A stretch of DNA of 35,422 nt from a virus: the IMG/VR virus record IMGVR_UViG_3300042561_001225, positions 1 to 35,422 of that record. The stretch is one strand, 5' to 3'. Both the position numbers and the translations under genes were made by a program. The notes beneath the pieces are model-generated. The model did not search any database, was not told the origin of the DNA, and saw only the letters and a program-made list of their open reading frames with translations. Numbering within the stretch: the stretch's first letter is position 1; every line of letters starts with the position of its first letter. This document shows positions 7,856-15,712 of this stretch, one piece after another.

Positions 7856-8450
7856 TAAAAAAATTATTAAAACAGTTTCAGAATTTTGTTTGACAAACAA
7901 TATTGAAAATGTTGATGACTTTATGTTCCGTTGTTTTAAACAAGGTTTTGATATTGAAAAATTTGGATTATTGGGAAATTCACTTAATGATGGTGAAAAA
8001 TACTTAAAAACGGATGTAATTGATGAAAAACAGGTAATAAAAGAAATTATTGTTGAAAAAAGGGTGGAAATACCGGTTGAGGTAATAAAGGAGGTTGAAA
8101 AAATTGTTGAAGTTATAAAAGAAGTTCCAGTTGACAGAGTTATTGAAAAAGAAATATACATTACAGATGACAACCAAGTAAATGAACTTGGCGAAAAAAT
8201 TGCCGAGTTGAAAGAAGAAATGTCTAAAAAAGATAAAGAATTAGATGAGCTTAGACGTAATTTAGACATAAAATTAGACGACACACAAACAAAAATGCTC
8301 CAGGAAACACTCCAGAAGTTAAGAAAAGAACTACTAGAGAAAAATAAAAAAATAGAAGAATTAGAAAAAATAAACCAGAACTCACTTAATAAAGAAAATC
8401 CAGCAATGGCAATTTTTATGAAGGGATCAAATTTAAAAAGTAACTTATGA
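7827..8450 (+). CDS. Coiled-coil protein between SbcD- and SbcC-like genes
   Basis: This 207-aa protein uses the ATG at 7827; the TTG at 7812 is rejected. An N-terminal globular helical segment (residues about 1-65) precedes a Val/Ile/Glu/Lys periodic stretch (EIPVEVIKEVEKIVEVIKEV) and then a classical heptad coiled coil to about residue 185. The Val-rich repeats suggest an extended stalk. Both ends overlap neighbours (29 bases with the SbcD-like gene, 4 with the membrane gene), so it is translationally coupled. An accessory or scaffolding role for the nuclease complex is possible but only contextual. Confidence 0.6.
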   Translation: MEQKNSKIFDKKIIKTVSEFCLTNNIENVDDFMFRCFKQGFDIEKFGLLGNSLNDGEKYLKTDVIDEKQVIKEIIVEKRVEIPVEVIKEVEKIVEVIKEVPVDRVIEKEIYITDDNQVNELGEKIAELKEEMSKKDKELDELRRNLDIKLDDTQTKMLQETLQKLRKELLEKNKKIEELEKINQNSLNKENPAMAIFMKGSNLKSNL

Positions 8451-8863
8451 CATCATTATTGATTTTTATGTTAGTAGCATATGGTATGACAACCATATTG
8501 GTATATGGGTCCATATTCAATGGACTAAGAAATTTAATACACACATCGGCAAATGACGAAAATATTGGACCAATAAAATCAATTTTTGGTTTTATATCCG
8601 AATTAATACAATGTATGTTATGTACCGGAACCTGGGTTGGGTTTTTTTTATCATTAACAATGTTTTCACCAATACATAATTTAATTGGACTTAATCAGTA
8701 TTATTCCGTATTTTTTGATGGAATGTTTTCAGCAGGTTCAGTTTGGGCAATAAATGCAATTATAGAATGGTTTGAAGAAAATAGACCGGTTAAACAACAA
8801 GTTTACATAGATAATATTGAACAAGGAGAAGAGCAAACAGAAGAACAAACTTTAAACAATTAA
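8447..8863 (+). CDS. Membrane protein, DUF1360-like
   Basis: This 138-aa protein has an N-terminal hydrophobic helix (SLLIFMLVAYGMTTILVYGS), a second helix around ISELIQCMLCTGTWVGFFLS and a third near the FFDGMFSAGSVWAIN segment, then a charged C-terminal tail. The CxLCTGTWVG motif resembles the CxxCxGxW signature I associate with DUF1360 membrane proteins. Its location in a DNA-metabolism operon is unexpected; it might tether complexes to the membrane or act on the host envelope. It overlaps the coiled-coil gene by 4 bases. Family call moderate, function unknown. Confidence 0.55.
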   Translation: MTSLLIFMLVAYGMTTILVYGSIFNGLRNLIHTSANDENIGPIKSIFGFISELIQCMLCTGTWVGFFLSLTMFSPIHNLIGLNQYYSVFFDGMFSAGSVWAINAIIEWFEENRPVKQQVYIDNIEQGEEQTEEQTLNN

Positions 8864-8874
8864 ATATAAATAAA

Positions 8875-9177
8875 ATGGGAAAAGCAGCAAAAGCTCATAG
8901 AGCAAAAGTAGAAAAAAGAAACCGTAAAGTTGCACAAGAAAGATATGCAATGCAAAACAAATTAAACAAAATGATGCAGTCAATGGCCGAAGGTAAAAAT
9001 TCAGAAAATTTGGATATTAAATTTGGTGAACAAGATTTAAACTTTAATGTTATTAGTGATGATGACAAACAATCTATCGTTTCATTTAAAGAGAACCATC
9101 CAGAAATCGTTGAACCAGAATTTGATAGTGCCGGGTTTTCAATTGCAGATAGAGAACCGGACTCAAACCAAGAATAA
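8875..9177 (+). CDS. Hypothetical charged protein, 100 aa
   Basis: The N-terminal half is strongly basic and helical (GKAAKAHRAKVEKRNRKVAQ) and the C-terminal half acidic. The basic helix could contact nucleic acid or an acidic partner. It ends 3 bases before the SbcC-like gene, so it is probably co-translated with it. No family recognised. Confidence 0.6.
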   Translation: MGKAAKAHRAKVEKRNRKVAQERYAMQNKLNKMMQSMAEGKNSENLDIKFGEQDLNFNVISDDDKQSIVSFKENHPEIVEPEFDSAGFSIADREPDSNQE

Positions 9178-9180
9178 ATA

Positions 9181-11559
9181 ATGGATCTATTTAATCCACC
9201 AAGATTATACAATTACAATATTATGATAAAAGATTTGGACTTTCCAAAGTTTGAAAACCCGTCTATACAAGTAGTATGGGAAGATTTCCAAGAAAATTTT
9301 ACACAAGATAAGATTAAAAGTGTTAAACATTATTTCCAAAAAAAATATAACACAACCAATGTTAATGTTTTAACAAAGGTTAAAAATGTGGACCAGGAAA
9401 CAATGCAAACGGTTGATGTTTCAGTTAATATTACTGACACCAACTATCAATTGGACTTGTTAAAGAAATTTTTGGAGTCAAAAGGTTATGAAAAAAATCT
9501 TGATAAAGTATTGGAGTTAAACCGAATGGTTGAAAACAAAATGGAAGAAGGTGATGTTGATATTACACAATTCAAAAAGTGGTATATTAGAAATATTGAG
9601 TTCTCGAATTTTTTATCATACGGTGAAAACCAAAGATTAGATTTTGACAAACTAAATGGTTTAGTTGTTGTTGAATCTAATCCACCTAATTTTGGTGGTA
9701 AGACAGTTCTTACGGTGGATTTATTGATGTTCTTATTTTTTAATGAGACAACAAAAACATCAAAAGCTGAGGAAATCTTTAACCGATTTACCGATAAAGA
9801 CTCGGTGGTTGTTAAAGGTGAAATCACAATTGATGGTGAAGATTATATTATTCTAAGAAAGATTGAAAGAAAAAAATCTAAAAAGGGTGACTGGAATGTA
9901 AAAACAGAATTAGACTTCTTTAAAAAATTACACGACGGATCACTACAAAACTTCACCGGAGAACAAAGAAGGGAAACTGAAGCGTTCATTAAAAATTCTA
10001 TTGGAACCAAGGAAGATTTCTTAATGACCATTCTTACAACAGCAACAAATCTTGAAGATTTATTGGAGTCAAAACCAACAGCCAGAGGACAAGTCCTTTC
10101 AAGATTTATGGGTCTTGAGTTTTTAAAACGGAAAGAGGAGGTCGCAAAAGAAATTTATTCGGACTTTAACAAATCAAAACTATCAAATCTATATAGTTCT
10201 GAACAGTTAAAATCGGATATCAAAACTTATGAGGACCAAATCGTTAGTTATAATGAATCAATTGTTGAGTATAAGAATGAGTTAAAAGATATTGACGAAA
10301 AATTAAGTAAGGGTAAAGAATATCGTGATGATATGTTAAAGAAAAAACATACAGACATTGATAAGGAAATTGCTCTTATGAACCCACAGGAAACTCAAAT
10401 TGAAATCCAGAATTTGAATGGTCAAAAAGAATCTTTCCAGGAAAAATTAAAGGAATTAAATGTTGTTGAACCGGAAAACTATTATTATGAAGATAAGCAT
10501 GATGAGGTTAAGGAAGAATACAAAAAAGTTAATACCGAAAAGATTACACTTGATACAAAAATATCTGAAATTGAAAAATTAAAAAGTTCAGTTAAGGGTG
10601 GTATTAAGTGTGAACACTGTGGAATTGAGTTAATGAACGCTGCAATTACCCAACAAAAAATCTCGGAACTTGACGGACTTATCCTTCAAAGAGGTGAAAA
10701 AGTTAAATTAATGACGGATTTAACCAACAAAGAAAAAGAATTTGTTGAAACTAAAAGACAGTTTGATGAGTATGAGAAAAACAAACTTATCAAAGAAAAA
10801 TATGATTTAAGTATTGAAAGTTGCGACTTAAAGATTTCTGGGTTAAATAGTAAGTTGGAAAGATGGAATGAAGTACAAGATAAAATCAAATCTAATTTGA
10901 AAATTGACGAAATGTTAATTAAAGCTGACATTAGAATTGATGAGCTTGAACAAATGAAAAAAGATAAGAACCAACAAATCTCTTCAACCGAATACAATAT
11001 TAAAACAACGGATGAAAAAATTGATCATAATAAAAAAATGATTGTTAAAATCCAGGAAGAAGAAGAAAAGGATAAAATTTACAAAATATATCTTGAATCT
11101 TATGGTAAGAACGGAGTTTCAAAAATTATTATGAAAACTATGATGCCGTTAATTAACTCTGAATTACAAAGATTAATGGAAGATAGTAGTTATTTTAAAC
11201 TTGAAATTAGAATCAATGATAAAAGTGAAGTTGAGTTTCTTATGATTGATAATGGGACCGGTGTCGAAAAACTTATGGTTTCCGGATCTGGTTACGAAAA
11301 AACTATCGCTTCACTCGCTTTGCGTTCGGTGTTGAGTAAGATCTGTAGTTTACCAAAACCAAATCTGGTGGTATTTGATGAGGTTTTTGGGAAAATTAGT
11401 AATGACAACTTGGAAATGGTATTTGAGTTTTTTGTTAAAATTAAAGATTATTTTGATAAAGTGTTCCTTATTTCGCACTCGCCTTTAGTGAACCAATGGG
11501 CAGATTCGTCTGTTAAGATTAGAAAAGAAGATAATGTTTCAAAAGTTTTGGTAAATTAA
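9181..11559 (+). CDS. Recombination ATPase subunit, SbcC/Rad50-like (T4 gp46-like)
   Basis: A 792-aa SMC-type ATPase. The N-lobe starts near residue 135 (IRNIEFSNFLSYGENQRLDF), followed by a P-loop at 167-175 (NPPNFGGKT). Two long coiled coils flank a zinc hook (C477, C480 in KCEHCGIE). The C-lobe carries the ABC signature (VSGSGYEKTIASLALRS, from residue 700), Walker B (VVFDEVFGK, D733/E734) and the H-loop (LISHSP). With the SbcD-like subunit it would open and process DNA ends. Two oddities: an extra N-terminal region of about 130 residues before the ATPase lobe, and a P-loop with Pro where the first Gly is usual. The end of the gene carries the -33 box of the next promoter. Confidence 0.85.
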   Translation: MDLFNPPRLYNYNIMIKDLDFPKFENPSIQVVWEDFQENFTQDKIKSVKHYFQKKYNTTNVNVLTKVKNVDQETMQTVDVSVNITDTNYQLDLLKKFLESKGYEKNLDKVLELNRMVENKMEEGDVDITQFKKWYIRNIEFSNFLSYGENQRLDFDKLNGLVVVESNPPNFGGKTVLTVDLLMFLFFNETTKTSKAEEIFNRFTDKDSVVVKGEITIDGEDYIILRKIERKKSKKGDWNVKTELDFFKKLHDGSLQNFTGEQRRETEAFIKNSIGTKEDFLMTILTTATNLEDLLESKPTARGQVLSRFMGLEFLKRKEEVAKEIYSDFNKSKLSNLYSSEQLKSDIKTYEDQIVSYNESIVEYKNELKDIDEKLSKGKEYRDDMLKKKHTDIDKEIALMNPQETQIEIQNLNGQKESFQEKLKELNVVEPENYYYEDKHDEVKEEYKKVNTEKITLDTKISEIEKLKSSVKGGIKCEHCGIELMNAAITQQKISELDGLILQRGEKVKLMTDLTNKEKEFVETKRQFDEYEKNKLIKEKYDLSIESCDLKISGLNSKLERWNEVQDKIKSNLKIDEMLIKADIRIDELEQMKKDKNQQISSTEYNIKTTDEKIDHNKKMIVKIQEEEEKDKIYKIYLESYGKNGVSKIIMKTMMPLINSELQRLMEDSSYFKLEIRINDKSEVEFLMIDNGTGVEKLMVSGSGYEKTIASLALRSVLSKICSLPKPNLVVFDEVFGKISNDNLEMVFEFFVKIKDYFDKVFLISHSPLVNQWADSSVKIRKEDNVSKVLVN

Positions 11560-11561
11560 AA
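11541..11561 (+). repeat. 21-bp direct repeat, left copy
   Basis: AAAAGTTTTGGTAAATTAAAA covers the last codons (KVLVN, stop) of the SbcC-like gene and recurs at 16542-16562 with one mismatch, over the last codons (KVLVD, stop) of the second cytosine methyltransferase. Both copies contain a promoter -33 TTTG. The pair brackets the restriction-modification, sigma and methyltransferase block. Confidence 0.7.
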
Positions 11562-11578
11562 TATTATTTGTAAGTTTG
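11547..11578 (+). promoter_or_regulatory. Promoter for the EcoRI-like operon
   Basis: TTTG (11547-11550), a 20-base spacer and TAAGTTTG (11571-11578) match the Bacteroidota consensus. The -33 box lies within the upstream coding end, and the -7 box is 33 bases before the restriction-enzyme ATG. Confidence 0.6.
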
Positions 11579-11610
11579 TTATTATTAAAACACATATAAA
11601 TTATAAAAAT

Positions 11611-12429
11611 ATGAGTATTACGAAGAAACAGTCAAAACGATTAACCAACCAACATAAAAAGTCTCAAGGAGTTGTTGGTATTTTTAGTGATGGGGCAAAA
11701 ATTCACGAATCGTGTGTTGGCAAGGCTACAACACATCTATTTAAAAAAATTCAAGAAGAATATTCACATCTTACTTTTAGATATAGAAAGAGTGTGTCAA
11801 AAAAAGAAATAAACGAGGTTTTGAAAAAAATGGACTCCGAATTGGGTCAAACTCTTTTTGTGTCTAAATCCTGTATTAAACCTGACGGTGGAATAATAGA
11901 AGTGAAAGACAAAAATGGGGAGTGGAGGGTAGTTTTAATTACGGAAGCAAAATTTCAAGGAAAGGACATTGAAAATATTAGAAAAGGACTTTTAGTTGGT
12001 AAATTATCCGACCAAGACTTAATGGTGGCAGGAAATGCAATTGAAAGAGCACCAAAAAACATAATTGAAGCTCGTAACTTAATGATTTCTGAACCCCATT
12101 TCCCATATATCTTATTTTTAGAAGGTTCAAATTTTTTGACAGAAACAATTTCAGTTAAAAGACCTGATGGGAGAGATGTTACCCTATCACCAAACTCTGG
12201 TTCGTTGAATAGATTGGATAGGTTGACATCATTAAATTATGGAATGCCATTAAATACTAATTTGTGTGAAAATAAATCTATAATCAAAAATAGTGTGATA
12301 TTACGTGTTTTACAAAGTGCATCTATTTATACAAAAGGAAACGGTGAAAAATGGAACAATACCGAAATGTTTAATATTATGATGGAAATTTCAAAAACTT
12401 CTCTTAAAATATTGAGTATTGATTTATAA
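11611..12429 (+). CDS. EcoRI-like type II restriction endonuclease
   Basis: This 272-aa protein matches the EcoRI endonuclease (277 aa) as I recall it along nearly its whole length, at clearly more than half of positions. The catalytic PD...EAK set is intact: PDGG (D92), TEAK (E112, K114), one residue offset from EcoRI D91/E111/K113. The recognition segments are also kept: the loop LMVAGNAIERAPKN and the helix LNRLDRLT holding the arginines equivalent to R200/R203. It should therefore cut GAATTC. The final few residues of EcoRI (FEQLTSK) are absent. The cognate methylase follows 14 bases downstream in the same R-then-M order as the plasmid system. No controller gene is seen. Finding this enzyme between phage replication genes is unusual. 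Confidence 0.92.
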   Translation: MSITKKQSKRLTNQHKKSQGVVGIFSDGAKIHESCVGKATTHLFKKIQEEYSHLTFRYRKSVSKKEINEVLKKMDSELGQTLFVSKSCIKPDGGIIEVKDKNGEWRVVLITEAKFQGKDIENIRKGLLVGKLSDQDLMVAGNAIERAPKNIIEARNLMISEPHFPYILFLEGSNFLTETISVKRPDGRDVTLSPNSGSLNRLDRLTSLNYGMPLNTNLCENKSIIKNSVILRVLQSASIYTKGNGEKWNNTEMFNIMMEISKTSLKILSIDL

Positions 12430-12443
12430 CCTAAAAAATAACT

Positions 12444-13394
12444 ATGACACGAAAAGGATCAAATAAAGTACTACAAAAGGCTAAAAAATCAAAAAGTGAC
12501 GAGTTCTACACACAACTTTCTGACATAGAAAGTGAATTAAAACATTATCAAAATCATTTTCGAGATAAAGTTGTTTTCTGTAATTGTGACGACGCTAGAG
12601 TTAGTAACTTTTTCAAGTATTTCTCACTCAACTTCCAAAAGTTGGGTTTAAAAAAATTAATTGCAGCATCATACCAAGAAAAGGGAAATGGTTCTTTCTT
12701 TGAGTATACAGGAAAAGAAAGTGAAAAAAACGTACCAAATTCTGATGATATTGTGTATTTTGAGGGTGATGGTGATTTTCGTAAACTTGAAAGTATTGAA
12801 CTATTAAAAAAATCGGACATTGTTGTTACTAATCCTCCATTTTCATTGTTTAGAGAATTTGTACAACAATTAATACAATATGATAAAAAGTTTTTGATAA
12901 TTGGTAATATAAATGCTATCACATATAAAGAAATTTTCCAAATAATCCAAGAAAATAAAGCTTGGTTAGGTATAAATCTTGGTAGAGGTATTTCAGGTTT
13001 CATTGTACCAGACCATTATGAACTCTATGGTACAGAGACAAGAATAGATAATTTAAATAATAGAATAATTTCACCAAACAACTGTTTGTGGTTGACTAAT
13101 TTGGATAATAATAAAAGACACGAATATATACAATTAACCAAAACATATATCGGAAATGAAGACGAATATCCTACATATGATAATTATGATGGCATAAACG
13201 TTGATAAAGTAAAAAAAATACCAAATGATTATCATGGTCATATGGGAGTACCTATAACTTTTTTACATAAATTTAATCCAGAACAATTTGAATTGATTAA
13301 ATTTAGAAAGGGGGACGATAATAAAGATTTATCAATAAATGGAAAATGTCCATATTTTAGAATATTAATAAAAAACAAAAGTTTTGAATTGTAA
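12444..13394 (+). CDS. EcoRI-like adenine-N6 DNA methyltransferase
   Basis: This 316-aa protein matches M.EcoRI (about 326 aa) as recalled from end to end, including AKKSKSDEFYTQ, NCDDARVSNFFKYF, the catalytic TNPPFSLFRE (NPPF at 130-133), FLIIGNINAITYKE, GRGISGFIVP and the C-terminal GKCPYFRILIKNK. It should methylate the inner adenine of GAATTC and protect both phage and host DNA from the upstream nuclease. A short variable region around residues 80-105 differs most. No separate promoter is evident between R and M, though promoters within R are known in the plasmid system. About 110 bases of A/T-rich spacer with another promoter follow. Confidence 0.92.
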   Translation: MTRKGSNKVLQKAKKSKSDEFYTQLSDIESELKHYQNHFRDKVVFCNCDDARVSNFFKYFSLNFQKLGLKKLIAASYQEKGNGSFFEYTGKESEKNVPNSDDIVYFEGDGDFRKLESIELLKKSDIVVTNPPFSLFREFVQQLIQYDKKFLIIGNINAITYKEIFQIIQENKAWLGINLGRGISGFIVPDHYELYGTETRIDNLNNRIISPNNCLWLTNLDNNKRHEYIQLTKTYIGNEDEYPTYDNYDGINVDKVKKIPNDYHGHMGVPITFLHKFNPEQFELIKFRKGDDNKDLSINGKCPYFRILIKNKSFEL

Positions 13395-13480
13395 AAATTT
13401 TAAAATTACACTAACTCAAACTAAAAAGTGTTAAGGAAATATTTTAAATAAAAAAAACCAAAATATCAGAAACTTTTTCT

Positions 13481-13488
13481 TATCTTTG
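13481..13488 (+). promoter_or_regulatory. TAnnTTTG -7 box upstream of the sigma operon
   Basis: TATCTTTG lies 19 bases before the ATG at 13508. No clear TTTG is found at the -33 distance, so this is a half-match. It would drive the hypothetical protein, sigma factor and two methyltransferases. Confidence 0.45.
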
Positions 13489-13507
13489 TCGTATAAATAA
13501 AAAATCT

Positions 13508-14026
13508 ATGAAATACTTATTATTTGTCTATCCCTGTGATGATAACTGGGATGAAACCGAGTCAAATCAAAAATTTGCACACGAACTGGTTCATATTATA
13601 AAAGAAGAACAACTTAAATTTGTTTATGGTGAAAACCATACAATCTTTAACTTTGAAAGTAATTTATCACAAAGTGAAGTTGAGGATTATGTTGAACTTA
13701 TTAAAAAAGATGTTCCGGAATTTATGTTTGTTCTTGTCCAAAACGCAAAGAATGTGTCATCCGATATGGATAAAAACAACTTTGAACATCTTATGGGTAA
13801 GAAAAAAAGAGGAAGAAACCCTAAAACAACTAACCAAAAACCAAAATTAAGTTGGGATGTTGCGGCATTTATGGAAGAACATAGAAAAAGGGTTGATGAT
13901 TTTTTAAAAAATAACGTCTGTGATTTGACTCTTGATGAAATTTTAGATAAAATTGTAGACCAAGGTATTGATTCACTCACAAGAGCTGAAAAAGATAAAT
14001 TAGACGAATATTCAAAACAAGTTTAA
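13508..14026 (+). CDS. Hypothetical protein with SLTxxEKxxL C-terminal motif
   Basis: This 172-aa protein has a globular N-terminal half (MKYLLFVYPCDDNWDETESN), a basic linker (GKKKRGRNPKTT) and a C-terminal helical segment, LDEILDKIVDQGIDSLTRAE. That last motif resembles a short C-terminal module (LDKIxxxGxxSLTxxEKxxL) seen in many Bacteroidota proteins, which supports the host group but gives no function. It is first in an operon with the sigma factor, 4 bases upstream of it, and may modulate transcription. Function otherwise unknown. Confidence 0.6.
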   Translation: MKYLLFVYPCDDNWDETESNQKFAHELVHIIKEEQLKFVYGENHTIFNFESNLSQSEVEDYVELIKKDVPEFMFVLVQNAKNVSSDMDKNNFEHLMGKKKRGRNPKTTNQKPKLSWDVAAFMEEHRKRVDDFLKNNVCDLTLDEILDKIVDQGIDSLTRAEKDKLDEYSKQV

Positions 14027-14030
14027 ATAT

Positions 14031-14831
14031 ATGAAAGAAAAAAACACCGGAGCCCCAATTAACCAGGAAGAGATTTATCACTACCTAAAAGATATTAGAA
14101 AGATTAAGGTTATGACACCTGATCGTGAAAAAGAATTAGCCTTAAAAATGAAATCTGATGAGGTTTCTGAAAGAGAAAGAAAAAAAATAGAAGAAGAACT
14201 ATTACAAGGAAATCTTCGTTTTGTAATTACTGTTGCAAAACAATATCAGAATCAAGGACTTGATCTTCCGGACTTAATTGCCGAAGGAAACCTAGGTCTT
14301 ATGAAAGCAATTAAAAATTTTGATTGGAATAAAGATTTGAGATTTATATCATATGCTGTATGGTGGGTTAAACAATCAATTATTCAGTCACTAAATGATA
14401 ATGCTAGAACAATTAGACTACCGGTTAATGTCGTCCAGGATTTACAAAAAGCTAAAAAAGAAGTTGAGCAATCTGGAAAAAAATTAGATGATAAGTTTTC
14501 ATCACTTCCGTCAATAATCAATCTTGATATGAATATCAATGAAGAAGGTGATACACTTATTGATATGATTGCAAATCAAGATGCTGATGCTCCAGACGCT
14601 TGTTTTGATACAAAAGACATTTTAAAAGATAAGTTATTATCATTACTAAATGTTTTAGACGACCGTGAAAAAATAATTGTTGGTGATTATTTTGGACTAA
14701 CTGGAACACCAAGAACTTTAGAAGATATTGGGTCAGATTTCAATCTTACAAAAGAAAGGGTCAGACAAATAAAAGAAAAAGCACTTAGACGACTTCGTAA
14801 TGAATCATCTGAATTATTTGATTATCTATAA
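14031..14831 (+). CDS. RNA polymerase sigma-70 family factor, primary-sigma-like
   Basis: This 266-aa factor has a short region 1.2 (YLKDIRKIKVMTPDREKELA), region 2 from about residue 60 to 125 (NLRFVITVAKQYQNQGLDLP, WWVKQSIIQ) and region 4 at about 228-255 (LEDIG, then LTKERVRQIKEKALRRLR). The region 2 sequence closely resembles the short primary sigma of Bacteroidota, whose promoters carry TAnnTTTG. Region 3 looks compressed. It is not like T4 gp55. It probably redirects host polymerase to phage promoters, perhaps those found in this window. The stop overlaps the next ATG by one base. Whether it is an active sigma or a competitor cannot be told. Confidence 0.88.
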   Translation: MKEKNTGAPINQEEIYHYLKDIRKIKVMTPDREKELALKMKSDEVSERERKKIEEELLQGNLRFVITVAKQYQNQGLDLPDLIAEGNLGLMKAIKNFDWNKDLRFISYAVWWVKQSIIQSLNDNARTIRLPVNVVQDLQKAKKEVEQSGKKLDDKFSSLPSIINLDMNINEEGDTLIDMIANQDADAPDACFDTKDILKDKLLSLLNVLDDREKIIVGDYFGLTGTPRTLEDIGSDFNLTKERVRQIKEKALRRLRNESSELFDYL

Positions 14832-15712
14832 TGAATATACTTTCTCTTTTTGATGGTATTTCTTGTGGTCAAATCGCTCTTAATAGGACCGGTATAAAGT
14901 ATGACAAATATTTTGCATCAGAAATTGATAAACACGCAATTACCGTAACACAACATCACTACCCAAATACAATACAGTTGGGTAGTATTGTTGGTTTAGA
15001 TACAAGTGTATTACCAAAAATAGATTTAGTAATTGGTGGATCACCTTGTCAATCATTTAGTAGGTCCGGTGATAATTCTGGGTTTGATGGTAAAAGTGGT
15101 TTATTTTGGGAATATATTAGAGTATTAAATGAAATTAAACCAAAATATTTTCTTCTTGAAAATGTTGTAATGAAAAAAGAATGGGAAAAAATTATAACAG
15201 ATACAATTGGTTTTGAACCAGTTATGATTGATAGTAAATTTTTTTCAGCGCAAAAAAGACAGAGATTGTATTGGACCAATATTCCATTTGATAAAAATAT
15301 AAAGGACAAAAATATTAATATACTTGATATATTGGGACCAAATGGTGATGAGTGTATTATAAATGACAATCCGGTAGTTCTTGAAATAAATGATGGTGTT
15401 TTTAAAATAAAAAACGGAACAAAAATAGGATATTTGTTTGCCAAAAATGGTGATTGCGTAAACTTGGAATTTCCAAAAAGTAAAAGTAGACGTGGACGTG
15501 TAAGTAATGGAAAAACTAACACATTAAACACTGCATGTAATTACGGCGTTATTGTTAATGATAATTTAAGAGAATTAAACATTTTAGAATATGAAAGATT
15601 ACAAACATTACCAGATGGTTATACTTCAATTGCACCATTAAATCAAAGAAAAAAAATGATTGGTAATGGGTGGACAGTTGATGTAATTTCACATATATTT
15701 AAAGGACTATGA
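14831..15712 (+). CDS. C5-cytosine DNA methyltransferase 1
   Basis: A 293-aa enzyme with all main Dcm-type motifs: ILSLFDGISCGQIAL (I, AdoMet), GGSPCQSFSR (IV, catalytic C73), LLENV (VI, E110), SAQKRQRLYW (VIII), then a target-recognition region at about 170-240 with an SRRGRVSNGKTNTLN segment, and GNGWTVDVI (X). It methylates cytosine at C5 in an unknown target. It begins on the last base of the sigma stop codon and overlaps the second methyltransferase by 4 bases. The first 45 residues are almost identical to that neighbour, so the two are tandem duplicates with different recognition regions. Confidence 0.88.
   Translation: MNILSLFDGISCGQIALNRTGIKYDKYFASEIDKHAITVTQHHYPNTIQLGSIVGLDTSVLPKIDLVIGGSPCQSFSRSGDNSGFDGKSGLFWEYIRVLNEIKPKYFLLENVVMKKEWEKIITDTIGFEPVMIDSKFFSAQKRQRLYWTNIPFDKNIKDKNINILDILGPNGDECIINDNPVVLEINDGVFKIKNGTKIGYLFAKNGDCVNLEFPKSKSRRGRVSNGKTNTLNTACNYGVIVNDNLRELNILEYERLQTLPDGYTSIAPLNQRKKMIGNGWTVDVISHIFKGL

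Noticed and set aside
11611-13394. EcoRI genes as cloning-vector or plasmid contamination
   Set aside because: The proteins differ from plasmid EcoRI at many positions, codon use is AT-rich like the neighbours, and the promoter and flanks are phage-like. Read coverage would settle it.
13395-13480. Terminator after the EcoRI-like methylase
   Set aside because: Only a bulged, short TTACACT/AGTGTTAA pairing is visible, with no T run.
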